Shown: positions 1 to 9,461, numbered from the stretch's first letter. The stretch: DNA of 64,000 bases from Zoogloea sp041914405 (GCF_041914405.1 NZ_JAYSDK010000001.1:186001-250000), one strand, 5' to 3'. Notes: generated by a model not told the origin, from the letters alone. Translations and numbers: made by a program.

Positions 1-489
1 GCCGAACACGAAGGCGTCGAGCAGCTCGCCGGACTTGGTGTAGTAGCGCTTCACCGTGTCGGTGTAGCGGTTGCCGGCATAGGGCGACGGCAGCGCCGCC
101 AGGGCCGCCAGGGCCGGGTTGCCCTCGAACTTGTCGTTGTAGGCCGCGTCGTACCAGGCCGCGCCGGACAGGCGGAAGCCGTAGTTCTTCTTGACCACGA
201 AATCGAGCTCGGACAGCAGGTCGACGCGGTTGGTGACCAGGTCACCCTTGTCGAACTTGCCGTCGCTGCCGTTGTGCAGCCAGGTGTTGTAGATGCTGGC
301 GTCACGCCCCTTGGTACGCATGCCGACGTTGTACTTGACGGTGTTGTCCCAGCGGATCTCCACGTCGGAACCTTCCGCCGTCGGGATCTGGAACGCCATG
401 GCCTGGCCAGCGGCCAGGGATGCTGCCGCCAACGCGACTGCGGTCGCCATCCGACGACGCGGAATGCCGCTGACAAATCTGTTTTTCAC
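1..489 (-). CDS. DUF1302 family outer-membrane protein, N-terminal part
   Basis: Only the first 163 codons are in the window; the gene runs off the left edge. I start it at a GTG (487-489) because GGAGGAGG lies 7-8 bases upstream and the frame then gives a clear signal peptide ending in AGQAMA, followed by FQIPTAEGSDVEIRWDNTVK. The tryptophan/aspartate-rich beginning and the later KNYGFRLSGAAWYDAAYN stretch are typical of DUF1302, a family of predicted outer-membrane barrels. Members often sit beside DUF1329 genes and have been linked to uptake or export of hydrophobic compounds, but the biochemical role is not established. The neighbour that would confirm this lies outside the window. Confidence 0.8.
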   Translation of the reverse strand, partial: MKNRFVSGIPRRRMATAVALAAASLAAGQAMAFQIPTAEGSDVEIRWDNTVKYNVGMRTKGRDASIYNTWLHNGSDGKFDKGDLVTNRVDLLSELDFVVKKNYGFRLSGAAWYDAAYNDKFEGNPALAALAALPSPYAGNRYTDTVKRYYTKSGELLDAFVFG

Positions 490-798
490 GCCTTTACCTC
501 CTCCGGTTTGAACACTGCAAGGCTCTCCGGACACCTTCCCGATCCGGCCCAACCCAGTCTCTTTGCTTGATGTAAAAAACCATCTAGCTCGTTTTTTTTG
601 AAAGATTACTCCCAAACTTTTGAACTGCCAAGCGGGAATTTTGAAATATCGACAGAAGCCAGTTCGGCTCTGTCAGCGGGCACCGGACGGGGATCCGTCA
701 ATCAGGCGGAGAAGCTTGCGTGGCGCGGCTTGCGGGGAAACGAGAGGGGGACGCGGAAGACTGCGGAGAGGCTGGACGAGATGCGAAAACAGTGGATT
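490..798. other. Intergenic region, no gene seen
   Basis: This 309-base gap separates the DUF1302 gene from the TetR gene; both are read leftward. It must hold the DUF1302 promoter. The part at about 570-660 is AT-richer than its surroundings and includes a run of eight T at about 592-599. I see no coding frame with a credible start and no convincing operator. Confidence 0.5.
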
Positions 799-1404
799 TC
801 AGGCCCGCCGCAAGGCCATATGGGTACGGATCAGATCCAACGCGCCGGCCCGGAAACACTCTTCCGGCTCGCTCGACAACCAGTGCTTGATAAGCCCACC
901 GACAAACACGAAGGTGTCCTGGGCGACGATCGCCGGATCGAAGCCCGCCCGCAGCAGGCCCTTCGCTGCTGCGCGCTGATAGGCCGCGGTCAGGCCATCC
1001 AGGAATTCCAGCTGGCCTTCGGTGCGCATGCGCAGGCCGCTGAAATCCTCGACGTATTCGCACTTGAAACTCAGGATCTCGATGGTCTCCCGCGTCTCGG
1101 GCTGGTCTTCCATGATGTGGATGATCTCGCGCAACGCACGTTCGATACCCTGCAGCGGATCCGCCTCCGCCTCGTCGAAGACCACGCGGTCCACGAAGGG
1201 CAAGGTGGCCTGCTCACGCATCGCAAAGAAAAGATCAGTCTTGTTTCTGAAATGCCAATAGACTGCCCCGCGGGTCACCCCGGCGGCGGCGGCAACCCTT
1301 TCCAGCGTCGTCCGGGCCACCCCGCATTCCAGGAAAACCCGCCGGGCGGCGTCCAGGATATGACGGCGCGTGAGCTCCGCTTCTTCTTTTGTCTTACGAA
1401 CCAT
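799..1404 (-). CDS. TetR/AcrR-family repressor of the adjacent RND efflux operon
   Basis: A 201-residue protein with an N-terminal helix-turn-helix (about residues 10-55; TRRHILDAARRVFLE, then VAAAAGVTRGAVYWHFRNK) and an all-helical ligand-binding C-terminal half. The sequence has the style of the AcrR/TtgR/SmeT branch, including the YWHFRNKTDLF motif. It is divergent from the efflux operon that starts at 1512, with a 24-bp AcrR-like palindrome between them at 1444-1467. The usual model is repression of the pump, and of itself, released by pump substrates. Family membership is clear; the inducer is unknown. Confidence 0.93.
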   Translation of the reverse strand: MVRKTKEEAELTRRHILDAARRVFLECGVARTTLERVAAAAGVTRGAVYWHFRNKTDLFFAMREQATLPFVDRVVFDEAEADPLQGIERALREIIHIMEDQPETRETIEILSFKCEYVEDFSGLRMRTEGQLEFLDGLTAAYQRAAAKGLLRAGFDPAIVAQDTFVFVGGLIKHWLSSEPEECFRAGALDLIRTHMALRRA

Positions 1405-1443
1405 CCGGGTTATCCGCTATCTGAAATGTGGTGCCGCGCTATT

Positions 1444-1467
1444 TACATACATCCGTGATTGTATAAA
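1444..1467. promoter_or_regulatory. AcrR-type operator between TetR gene and efflux operon
   Basis: The left half TACATACAT and right half TGTATAAA form an imperfect inverted repeat. Layout and sequence closely resemble the Escherichia coli acrAB operator, which has TACATACAT and ATGTATGTA arms. It lies 45 bases before the membrane-fusion gene and 40 bases before the repressor start, so one bound repressor could control both directions. Confidence 0.75.
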
Positions 1468-1511
1468 CTTTTCACAATCAAGACCAAAAATCCAGCCCCC
1501 GGAAGTCACCC

Positions 1512-2726
1512 ATGAACGCCACCCCGACCGCCTCCTGTACGTTCGCGCGCCGCGCGACCCTGCCCACCCTCGTCGCCACGGCCCTGTTGCTGGGCGCCTG
1601 TACGAGCAAGGACCAGCAGGCCGGCCCGCCACCGGGCGCCGGGCAGGCACTGCCGGTGACGGTGCTGGCGGTGCAGCCGACCCGCGTCGAGACCAGCGTC
1701 GAGGCGGTGGCGCAGACCGAGGGCGCCAAGGAAGTCGAAGTGCGGGCCCGCGTCGGCGGCATCCTGACCAAGCGCATCTATGAAGAAGGCACCGCCGTGA
1801 AGGCCGGCCAGCCGCTGTTCCAGATCGACCGCGAGCCCCTTGAAGTCGCCGTCGCCCAGGCCAAGGCCCAACTCGCCCAGAACAAGGCCCGCCTCGAGCA
1901 AACCGCCCGCGAGGCAGCCCGTTTGAAGGCCCTGCTCGCCCAGCAGGCGATCAGCCAGCGCGAATACGACACCGCCGCCTCCGACGACGCAGCAGCCCGC
2001 GCCGCCGTGCAGGCCGCCGAGGCCTCGCTGCGCCAGGCCGAGCTGAACCTCACCTGGTCATCGGTCAGCGCGCCAGTGTCCGGCATCACCGGCCGCGCTG
2101 CGGTGTCGGAAGGCAACCTGATCAGCACCGGCGGCCTCCTCACCACGGTGGTCCAGGTGAACCCGATGTGGGTGCGCTTCTCGGTTTCGGAGAACGAACT
2201 CAACGCGGCGATGCCCGGCGGAAAGTTCAAGCCCCAGGCGGTGCGCGGCGTCGAGCTGGTGATGCCGGACGGCAGCACCTACCCGGTACGCGGCAAGCTC
2301 AACTTCGCCGCCAGCCAGATCAACCCCAGCCTCGGCACCCTCCAGCTGCGCGGCGAGTTCGCCAACCCGGACGGCAGCCTGCTGCCCGGCCAGTTCGTGC
2401 GCGCCCGCCTGCTCACTGGCGAGCGCGACGGCGTCTTCAAGGTGCCGCAGAACGCGGTGATGCAGACCGACAAGGGCGCCGTGGTGATGCTCGCCGGCGC
2501 CGACAACAAGGTCGAGCCGCGGCCCGTGCAGACCGGCGCCTGGAGCGGCAAGGACTGGATCATCCTGGGCGGCCTGAAGGCCGGCGACAAGGTCATCATC
2601 GACAACCTGATCAAGGTCCGTCCGGGCGCCCCCGTCGCCCCCCACGCGCCGGGCGAAGGCCCCGGCGCCGCCAAGCCGGGCACCGCCCCGGCCGCGGCAC
2701 CGGCGGCTGCGCCGGCGAAGGGTTGA
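1512..2726 (+). CDS. RND efflux periplasmic adaptor (AcrA/MexA type) lipoprotein
   Basis: 404 residues. The N-terminus has a hydrophobic stretch ending in a lipobox (LLLGAC), so the protein is probably anchored in the inner membrane by a lipid. The core follows the HlyD/AcrA order: beta-barrel start, lipoyl half (VEVRARVGGILTKRIYEEG), an alpha-helical hairpin of about 100 residues rich in A, Q and R, the second lipoyl half (LTWSSVSAPVSGITGR), and a membrane-proximal domain ending in an Ala/Pro-rich tail. It bridges the inner-membrane pump and the outer-membrane channel encoded directly downstream. The gap to the pump gene is 13 bases, indicating one operon. Confidence 0.95.
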   Translation: MNATPTASCTFARRATLPTLVATALLLGACTSKDQQAGPPPGAGQALPVTVLAVQPTRVETSVEAVAQTEGAKEVEVRARVGGILTKRIYEEGTAVKAGQPLFQIDREPLEVAVAQAKAQLAQNKARLEQTAREAARLKALLAQQAISQREYDTAASDDAAARAAVQAAEASLRQAELNLTWSSVSAPVSGITGRAAVSEGNLISTGGLLTTVVQVNPMWVRFSVSENELNAAMPGGKFKPQAVRGVELVMPDGSTYPVRGKLNFAASQINPSLGTLQLRGEFANPDGSLLPGQFVRARLLTGERDGVFKVPQNAVMQTDKGAVVMLAGADNKVEPRPVQTGAWSGKDWIILGGLKAGDKVIIDNLIKVRPGAPVAPHAPGEGPGAAKPGTAPAAAPAAAPAKG

Positions 2727-2739
2727 GGGAGCACGGTCC

Positions 2740-5700
2740 ATGTCGCGTTTCTTCATCAGCCGCCCGATCTTCGCATCGGTCATCTCGATCATCATCGTGA
2801 TCGCCGGCCTCATGGCCTCGCTCACGCTGCCGGTCGCCCAGTACCCGGAGATCACGCCGCCGACGGTGATCATCTCCGCTACCTTCCCCGGCGCCAACGC
2901 CGAGACCCTGTCGCGCACCGTCGCCGCCCCGATCGAGGAGCAGCTGTCGGGCGTCGAAGGCCTGCTGTACTACAACTCCCAGAGCACCTCGAACGGCACG
3001 GTCAGCATCACCGCCACCTTCGAGGTCGGCACCAACCCCGACACCGCGCTGATCGCCGTCAATAACCGGGTCAAGGTGGCCGAGCCGCGCCTGCCCGACG
3101 ACGTGCGGCGCACCGGTGTGCTGGTGCAGAAGCGCTCCAACAACATCCTGATGCTGGCCGCCGTCCGCTCGCCGGACAACACCTTCGACACGCTGTACCT
3201 GGCCAACTACGTGGCCATCAACATCATCGAGGAAATCCGCCGCATCCCCGGCGTCGGCGACGCACAGCAGTTCGACCCGCTATACGCGATGCGGGTGTGG
3301 CTGAAGCCCGACGTGATGGCCAAGCTCGGCGTCACGACCACCGACGTTGCCGCCGCGATCAAGGTGCAGAACACCCAGAACGCCGCCGGCAAGATCGGCG
3401 CCGAACCCGTGGTGAACGGCCAGCAGCTGACCTACACCGTCAGTGCCAAGGGCCGCCTGCTGACTCCCGACGAGTTCGGCAACATCGTCCTCAAGGCCAG
3501 CGGCCCCAACGGCGTGGTGCGCCTGAAGGACGTCGCGCGCCTCGAACTGGGCGCAGACAACTACGACCGCAGCGCCAAGGTGAACGGCTCGCCGGTGTCC
3601 GGCATGGGCATCTACCTGCAATCCGGCGCCAATGCGCTGGACACCGCCAAGGCCGTGCGTGCGCGCCTGGACGAGATGCAGAAGCGCTTCCCGAAGGGCA
3701 TGGAGTACTTCGTGCCCTACGACACCACGCGCTTCATCCAGGAGTCCGCCAAGGAGGTGATCCACACCCTCGTCGAGGCCGCCATCCTGGTGATCGCGGT
3801 GGTCTACCTGTTCCTGCAGAACTGGCGCGCCACGCTGATCCCCATCGTGGCGGTGCCGGTGTCGCTGATCGGCACCTTCGCCGGCATGTGGCTGTTCGGC
3901 TTCTCGATCAACACCCTGACCCTGTTCGCGATGGTGCTGGCGATCGGCATCGTCGTGGATGACGCGATCGTCGTGCTGGAGAACGTCGAGCGCCTGATGA
4001 GCGAGCAGAAGCTGTCGCCGAAGGACGCGGCCATCGAGGCAATGCGCGAGGTGTCCGGCGCGGTGGTAGCCATCGTGCTGGTGCTGTGCGCGGTGTTCAT
4101 CCCGGTGGCCTTCCTCGGCGGCATCGCCGGCAAGCTGTACCAGCAGTTCGCCGTCACCGTCGCGGTGGCCGTGGTGATCTCGGGCATCGTCGCGCTGACC
4201 CTCACGCCGGCCCTGTGCGCGCTGCTGCTCAAGCCGACCCACGAGGAAAAGCCGCTGTTCCGCCCGTTCAACCAGGCCTTTGAAGGCTTCACGCGCTTCT
4301 ACACCAACACCGTCGGGCTGACCCTGCGCCACGGCATCGTCGGCACGGTGGTCTTCGTGCTAACCATCGCCGCCGCCTTCGGCCTGTTGCGCGTCGTGCC
4401 GGGCAGCTTCGTGCCGGCCGAGGACCAGGGCTACCTGTTCGGTTTCGTCACCCTGACCGATGGTGCCTCGGCCCAGCGCACCGGCGTGGCCGCCGAGCAG
4501 ATGCGCCAGCGCATCATGTCCGACAACATCGAGAACATCTTCTTCATCAACGGCTCGGACTTCATCACCGGCAACAACCGCGCCAGCGTGGCGACGACCT
4601 TCATCGTCTTCAAGCCGTGGGACCAGCGTACGGTGACCACCACCGACATGGCCGGCAAGTTCATGGGCATCGGCATGAGCCTCTCCGACGGCATGGGCCT
4701 GGTCTTCAACCCGCCGCCGATCCAGGGCCTCGGCACCGCCGGCGGCTTCGAGGTGTATGTGCAGAACCGCGCCGACGGCGACCCGCGCACGCTGGCGGCG
4801 GTCAGCGCCCAGTTCGTCGAAGCCCTCAAGAAGCGCCCCGAGCTGACCGGCATCAACACCTTCTTCCGCGTCACCGCACCGCAGCTGTACGTGGAGGTGG
4901 ACGAGCCGAAGGCGCTGGCGATGGGCCTCCCGCTGGACGCCATCTACGCGACCCTGCAGGCCAACACCGGCACGCTGTACGTCAATGACTTCAACCGCAG
5001 CGGCAAGACCTTCAAGGTCCAGGTGTCGGCTGACGCCGCCTACCGCATGAAGCCGGACGACCTGCTCAAGCCCTACGTGCGCAGCGCCACTGGCGAAATG
5101 GTGCCGCTGTCGGCGGTGGCCACCGTCAAGACCATCACCGGCCCCGAGATGGTGGAGCGCTTCAACGGCTTCGTCGCCGCCAAGGTGCTTGGCAACGCCG
5201 CCCCCGGCTACAGCTCCGGCGACGCCATCAAGGCGGTGGAAGAAGTGGCGCTGGAAGTGCTGCCCGAAGGCTACCGCGCCGAATGGGTCGGCCAGGCCTT
5301 CCAGGAGAAACGCACCGGCAAGGCCTCGATCATCGCCTTCGTGTTCGGCATCATCATGGTGTTCCTGATCCTCGCGGCCCAGTACGAGAAGTGGTCGCTG
5401 CCGCTAGCGGTGATCATGGCGGTGCCGTTCGCGATGTTCGGCGCGCTGGTCGCGGTGCTGTTGCGCAACATGCCCAACGACATCTACTTCCAGATCGGCC
5501 TGGTGGTGCTGGTCGGCCTCGCCGCCAAGAACGCGATCCTGATCGTCGAGTTCGCCGCCCAGAAGCAGGCCGAAGGCATGAAGATCGTCGATGCGGCGAT
5601 CGAGGCGGCGCGCCTGCGCTTCCGCCCGATTGTGATGACTTCGCTGGCCTTCGTGCTCGGCGTGCTGCCGCTGGCCATTTCCTCCGGTGCCGGCGCCGCC

Positions 5701-5868
5701 GCGCGGCGCTCGATGGGCACTGGCGTGGTCGGTGGCATGCTGGCAGCAACCTTCATCGCGACGATCTTCATCCCCCTGTTCTTCAAGTGGCTCAGCCGCG
5801 GCAAGGTCCGCCATCCGGCCGGTGACCTGCCCAAGAACCACTCCAGCCACGACGAGGTGAAGCCATGA
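2740..5868 (+). CDS. RND multidrug efflux pump, inner-membrane subunit (HAE1 family)
   Basis: 1042 residues, normal for AcrB/MexF-type trimeric proton/drug antiporters. The N-terminal MSRFFISRPIFASVISIIIV is the canonical first membrane helix. The fourth helix carries the proton-relay Asp pair (AIGIVVDDAIVVLEN) and the C-terminal half has the matching VLVGLAAKNAILIVEFA helix. Twelve membrane helices and two large periplasmic loops are expected. By sequence style it is nearer the MexF/OqxB branch than AcrB itself, though I cannot rank homologs. The stop overlaps the start of the channel gene by four bases (ATGA), so the two are translationally coupled. Confidence 0.96.
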   Translation: MSRFFISRPIFASVISIIIVIAGLMASLTLPVAQYPEITPPTVIISATFPGANAETLSRTVAAPIEEQLSGVEGLLYYNSQSTSNGTVSITATFEVGTNPDTALIAVNNRVKVAEPRLPDDVRRTGVLVQKRSNNILMLAAVRSPDNTFDTLYLANYVAINIIEEIRRIPGVGDAQQFDPLYAMRVWLKPDVMAKLGVTTTDVAAAIKVQNTQNAAGKIGAEPVVNGQQLTYTVSAKGRLLTPDEFGNIVLKASGPNGVVRLKDVARLELGADNYDRSAKVNGSPVSGMGIYLQSGANALDTAKAVRARLDEMQKRFPKGMEYFVPYDTTRFIQESAKEVIHTLVEAAILVIAVVYLFLQNWRATLIPIVAVPVSLIGTFAGMWLFGFSINTLTLFAMVLAIGIVVDDAIVVLENVERLMSEQKLSPKDAAIEAMREVSGAVVAIVLVLCAVFIPVAFLGGIAGKLYQQFAVTVAVAVVISGIVALTLTPALCALLLKPTHEEKPLFRPFNQAFEGFTRFYTNTVGLTLRHGIVGTVVFVLTIAAAFGLLRVVPGSFVPAEDQGYLFGFVTLTDGASAQRTGVAAEQMRQRIMSDNIENIFFINGSDFITGNNRASVATTFIVFKPWDQRTVTTTDMAGKFMGIGMSLSDGMGLVFNPPPIQGLGTAGGFEVYVQNRADGDPRTLAAVSAQFVEALKKRPELTGINTFFRVTAPQLYVEVDEPKALAMGLPLDAIYATLQANTGTLYVNDFNRSGKTFKVQVSADAAYRMKPDDLLKPYVRSATGEMVPLSAVATVKTITGPEMVERFNGFVAAKVLGNAAPGYSSGDAIKAVEEVALEVLPEGYRAEWVGQAFQEKRTGKASIIAFVFGIIMVFLILAAQYEKWSLPLAVIMAVPFAMFGALVAVLLRNMPNDIYFQIGLVVLVGLAAKNAILIVEFAAQKQAEGMKIVDAAIEAARLRFRPIVMTSLAFVLGVLPLAISSGAGAAARRSMGTGVVGGMLAATFIATIFIPLFFKWLSRGKVRHPAGDLPKNHSSHDEVKP

Positions 5869-7271
5869 ACCGCCCCCGACTGACCGGCCTGCCGCCCCTG
5901 CTGGCGCTGGCCCTCGCCCTCGGCGGCTGTGCCCTCGGCCCCGACTACGCGCGCCCCGACGCCGCCGTCGCGCTGCCCGAGGCCTACACCGCCGCCGCCC
6001 CGCTGGCCCAGAGCCCCGGCGTCGAGAGCAACTGGTGGAGCCTGTTCGGCGACCGCCAGCTCGACGAACTGGTCAAGCAGGCCCTGGCCAGCAGCCCCGA
6101 CGCCCGCCTCGCCGCCGCCCGCATCGAGGAAGCCGACGCGGTACTGGCCCAGGTGGACGCCGCGCTGCTGCCCCAGGTGGACGGCAACGCATCGAGCACC
6201 CGCAGCCGCACCGTGCTGCCCAACACCAACCCGCCGAAGAACCTGACCCGCACAGTCAACAAGCTCGGCCTGTCCACCTCCTTCGAGCTGGACGTGTGGG
6301 GCAAGCTGCGCCGCGCCTCCGAAGCGGCCCGCGCCCAGGCGCTGGGCACCCGCTACGCCAGCGACACGGTGTCCCTCAGCCTGTCCGCCGCGGTGGTGCA
6401 GGCCTACCTCAACCTGCGCGCCATCGATGCCCAGCTGCTGGTCACCCGCGACTCCCTCGCCGCCCAGCAGCGCAGCACCGAGCTGACCCGCAGCCGCTTC
6501 AGCGGCGGCATCGCCTCGCGCCTCGACGTGGAACAGGCCGAAGGCGCGCTGGCCAGCTACACCGCCGTGCAGCTGCAACTCGACAAAAGCCGCGCCCTCG
6601 CCGAGAACCTGCTCGGCCTGCTGGTCGGCCAGCCCGGCCTGAAGGTCGCCGCCGGCGACCTGCGCAGCCTGCCGCTGCCGCCGGTGCCGCCGGCCGGCCT
6701 GCCGTCTGCCCTGCTGGAAGCCCGCCCTGACGTCCGCCAGGCAGAAACCGCGCTGATCGCCGCCAACGCCAAAATCGGCGTGGCCAAGGCTGCGCTGTTC
6801 CCGAGCATCACCCTCACCGGCAGCTTCGGCCGCGAAAGCTCGGACCTCTCCAAGCTGTTCGATGCGCCGGCCACGGTGTGGTCCTTCGGCGCCGGCCTGA
6901 CCCAGCCGATCTTCGAGGGCGGCCGCCTGCGCGCCCAGGTGGACCAGGTCACCGCCCAGCAGAAGCAGAGCCTCGAGAGCTACCGCAAGGCCGTGCAGAC
7001 CGCCTTCCGCGAAGTGAACGACGCGCTGGTCAGCGTGCGCCAGAACGGCGAAGCCGAAGACGCCTACACCAAGGCGATGGACGCCGCCAAACGCGCCCTG
7101 CAGCTGGCCCAGACCCGCTACGAGCACGGCTACTCGGCCTATCTCGACGTGCTGGTCGCCCAGCGCACCGCCAACGACGCCACGCTGGCCTGGGTGCAGA
7201 ACCGCCAGGCTCGCCTCAGCTCGACGGTGGACCTGTTCAAGGCCCTCGGCGGCGGCTGGAAGGCCGGCTGA
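5865..7271 (+). CDS. RND efflux outer-membrane channel (OprM/NodT family) lipoprotein
   Basis: 468 residues. The signal peptide ends in a lipobox (LALGGC), followed by the family hallmark LGPDYARP. Two repeated halves follow, each with long alpha-helical barrel segments; the second contains RPDVRQAETALIAANAKIGVAKAALFPSI broken over the usual helix-strand boundary. The protein would form a trimeric beta-barrel and periplasmic tunnel docking with the adaptor and pump encoded upstream. It is the last gene of the operon; a strong terminator follows within about 25 bases. Confidence 0.95.
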   Translation: MNRPRLTGLPPLLALALALGGCALGPDYARPDAAVALPEAYTAAAPLAQSPGVESNWWSLFGDRQLDELVKQALASSPDARLAAARIEEADAVLAQVDAALLPQVDGNASSTRSRTVLPNTNPPKNLTRTVNKLGLSTSFELDVWGKLRRASEAARAQALGTRYASDTVSLSLSAAVVQAYLNLRAIDAQLLVTRDSLAAQQRSTELTRSRFSGGIASRLDVEQAEGALASYTAVQLQLDKSRALAENLLGLLVGQPGLKVAAGDLRSLPLPPVPPAGLPSALLEARPDVRQAETALIAANAKIGVAKAALFPSITLTGSFGRESSDLSKLFDAPATVWSFGAGLTQPIFEGGRLRAQVDQVTAQQKQSLESYRKAVQTAFREVNDALVSVRQNGEAEDAYTKAMDAAKRALQLAQTRYEHGYSAYLDVLVAQRTANDATLAWVQNRQARLSSTVDLFKALGGGWKAG

Positions 7272-7294
7272 GCGGCAAGCCGCAACGCATGAGA

Positions 7295-7323
7295 AAAGGC
7301 CAGGGCATGCCCTGGCCTTTTTT
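7295..7323 (+). terminator. Rho-independent terminator of the first RND operon
   Basis: A perfect stem AAAAGGCCAGGG with a four-base CATG loop and its complement, followed by a T run. It starts about 24 bases after the stop of the outer-membrane channel gene. Confidence 0.93.
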
Positions 7324-7367
7324 GCTTGCAGAGAGTTGGGGCCTGCTCGGCCGCCTGGCTTGACGCC

Positions 7368-7393
7368 GTGGGTGAATGAATTCGCCCCTACAG
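7368..7393. repeat. Dispersed GCGAAT palindrome, monomer copy 1
   Basis: A copy of the intergenic palindrome family (arms GTGGG[GGC]GAAT and ATTCGCCCC[C]AC). This copy is slightly degenerate on the left (GTGGGTGAAT). It lies between the convergent channel and phoX genes, just after the terminator. Confidence 0.8.
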
Positions 7394-7410
7394 GAGCTGG
7401 CCCCTGCCGC

Positions 7411-9363
7411 TTACTTCGCCAGCTTGAACTGCTTGAGTTCGCCGGTCAGGTAGCCCACCGCGGCACCGAACTTGTTCTTGTAGTTGGCCTTGATCAGCGG
7501 ATCCAGCGTGTCCTTGACGACGTTGTGGATGCTGCCCCAGTCGCCCGGATGCTGGAAGTTGCTCATGATGTAGGTCCAGCCGTTGATCTCATCCACCGCA
7601 TGCAGGCCGGTCGATTCGCCGCCGGCGGGGATCGACATGATGCGCGACAGCACCTTGGTGTCGATGTTGTAGGCCCACAGGAAGTTATTGACGTGCTGGC
7701 CGCTGTCTTCGCCGATGAACAGGGTGCGCATCTTCTCGGAGAACTTCAGGTTGTCCGGGTTGGCGACCTTGTTCGGGTTGCCGGTGTTGCCGAGCGCGTC
7801 GGCGGCGATGTCCTCGCCGATCAGCAGCGCCTTGGTATCCGCCGGCATCCACTCGCTGTTGATGGCCGCACCCTTGTCGTCCTTCAGGCCACTCGTCAGG
7901 TTGAGAGCCATCACCGCGCCGGCCTTGAGGGCCTTGTTGAGGGAGATGCCGTTGCCGGCGGTGTAGCCCTTGCCGCCGACGACCATCGAGTCCTGGCAGT
8001 TCTGCAGCGCGGAGTAAGCCACCTTGTCCTTGACGTTGACGGTCGTGCCTTCCATCTTCGTGAAGCCCATGCTGGCGCCCACATAGGCCGCGTAGCGGTG
8101 GGTTTCGAGGAAGGCCGCGGCCTTCTCGTTGATGACCTTGATCCACTCGGTCTTGCCGTTGGAGATCACCTTCCTGAAGCTGGCATCGGCAGGGTCGGTG
8201 CTGCGCACGTCCATGATGTCGGTCGGCTTGATGCCGCTGTCCACCAGGGCCTTGATCTCGGCGCTGCTGGCCGACCCCAGCTTGATCCACGACAGCGGTG
8301 CGGCGGCGGCAGCCGGATCGATGGAGAAGCCGGCACCGACCTTGGCCACGTACAGGGAGCCGGCGGACAGATCGTTCTCCTTGTCGGCAACGAACACGAA
8401 GTAGCCGCTGTTGGTCGCATCGTCGCCCATGAACACCGTGCGGCGGTCCGGCATCACCTGCACCAGCTCGTGGGAGATGCGGCCCAGGCAGTAGTGCTTC
8501 TTGATCGAGCCGGTGCCGTCCGCATTGACGGTGACTTCCGGCAGATGGCCGTAGTGATAGGGATTGGCGGTCGCCTCGTTGCCGAACAGGTTCTTGCTGA
8601 AGGCCTTGAGCTGGGCGTTGCTGGCCACGAAGGCGTCCGGCTCGTACTCCTCGCTCGACAGGTGGGTGCCCCACGGCGACAGGCTGGCGCCACAGGTGAT
8701 CCACAGGCCATTGACCTTGGAGGTATCGACGTTGTGGTACTTCACCAGGGACAGCTTGCCAGTGGCCGGGTCCTGGTCCAGGGTCAGCACGGCGATCGGC
8801 GACGGTAGCTTGCCGTACATGTCGGTCTTGCCGTCCTGCGCCCAGGTGGTGTATTCGAACTGCACCACGGCGAACACCGGGTTGCCCTTCACGCCGTCAA
8901 CCTTGGCACCGGCAACGGTCAGCAGTGAGGTGCCATCCGGCGCATCGGAGAAGAACTGACGCTCCTGGCCGGCCACCGTCGTATCGATGATCGGCTGGTT
9001 GTTGATGTCGTAGTAACCGCCCGCCAGGATCTTGCCGCCCTTGCCGTCGGCCACCAGATCGCCGGTGATGAAGAAAGGCTGGTAGGACAGCGTGTAGTCG
9101 AGCTTGCTCGAATCGGCGAAGTTCACCGACATCACGGAACCGACGGTGGTCGTGGCCATCGCTGCCGGGTTGGCCAGGGTCGGGGCCGGCATGTTGCTGA
9201 AGCTGACGCTGGACAGGGCCACCGGCGCATCGGAACCGCCGCTGCCACCACAGCCGCCCAAGAACGCGGAAGCCCCCGCGATGGCAGAGGAGAACGGCAG
9301 CAAGGGAGCGCCCGACATGAGCTTCAAGAGATGGCGACGGGACGAGTCCGGCAGGGTTTTCAT
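7411..9363 (-). CDS. PhoX-family (DUF839) alkaline phosphatase, Tat-exported
   Basis: 650 residues from the chosen ATG at 9361-9363, which has GGAG about ten bases upstream; an in-frame ATG 39 bases earlier lacks this. The N-terminus has a twin-arginine signal (DSSRRHLLKLM) and then FLGGCGG, which could be a lipoprotein cleavage site. The body has the DUF839 pattern with GLWITCGASLSPWGTHLSSEE, KHYCLGRISHELVQV, TVFMGDDATNSGYFVF and LFIGEDSGQHVNNFLWAY. PhoX enzymes are Ca/Fe-dependent monomeric phosphatases active in the periplasm or outside the cell. A Pho-box-like repeat upstream fits phosphate control. Substrate range cannot be read from sequence. Confidence 0.88.
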   Translation of the reverse strand: MKTLPDSSRRHLLKLMSGAPLLPFSSAIAGASAFLGGCGGSGGSDAPVALSSVSFSNMPAPTLANPAAMATTTVGSVMSVNFADSSKLDYTLSYQPFFITGDLVADGKGGKILAGGYYDINNQPIIDTTVAGQERQFFSDAPDGTSLLTVAGAKVDGVKGNPVFAVVQFEYTTWAQDGKTDMYGKLPSPIAVLTLDQDPATGKLSLVKYHNVDTSKVNGLWITCGASLSPWGTHLSSEEYEPDAFVASNAQLKAFSKNLFGNEATANPYHYGHLPEVTVNADGTGSIKKHYCLGRISHELVQVMPDRRTVFMGDDATNSGYFVFVADKENDLSAGSLYVAKVGAGFSIDPAAAAAPLSWIKLGSASSAEIKALVDSGIKPTDIMDVRSTDPADASFRKVISNGKTEWIKVINEKAAAFLETHRYAAYVGASMGFTKMEGTTVNVKDKVAYSALQNCQDSMVVGGKGYTAGNGISLNKALKAGAVMALNLTSGLKDDKGAAINSEWMPADTKALLIGEDIAADALGNTGNPNKVANPDNLKFSEKMRTLFIGEDSGQHVNNFLWAYNIDTKVLSRIMSIPAGGESTGLHAVDEINGWTYIMSNFQHPGDWGSIHNVVKDTLDPLIKANYKNKFGAAVGYLTGELKQFKLAK

Positions 9364-9417
9364 AACAGTGACAACTCCAGTGAGATTGCGTAAAGGTCGC
9401 AATCTTCACTGGCAATC

Positions 9418-9435
9418 ATGAAAGCTTTATGAAAG
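9418..9435 (-). promoter_or_regulatory. Pho box (PhoB site) upstream of phoX-like gene
   Basis: Read on the minus strand there are two exact 7-bp direct repeats, CTTTCAT-AAAG-CTTTCAT, with the 11-bp period and AT-rich spacer of the PhoB consensus CTGTCAT. The box ends about 55 bases before the phosphatase start, a normal distance for PhoB activation. Confidence 0.72.
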
Positions 9436-9461
9436 CCTGGTGATAGCTTTCCCCTGCCGCC

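Noticed and set aside
5484..7127. Long minus-strand frame opposite the first channel gene.
   Set aside because: Same cause: codon bias on the real strand. The protein sequence shows no recognisable domain.
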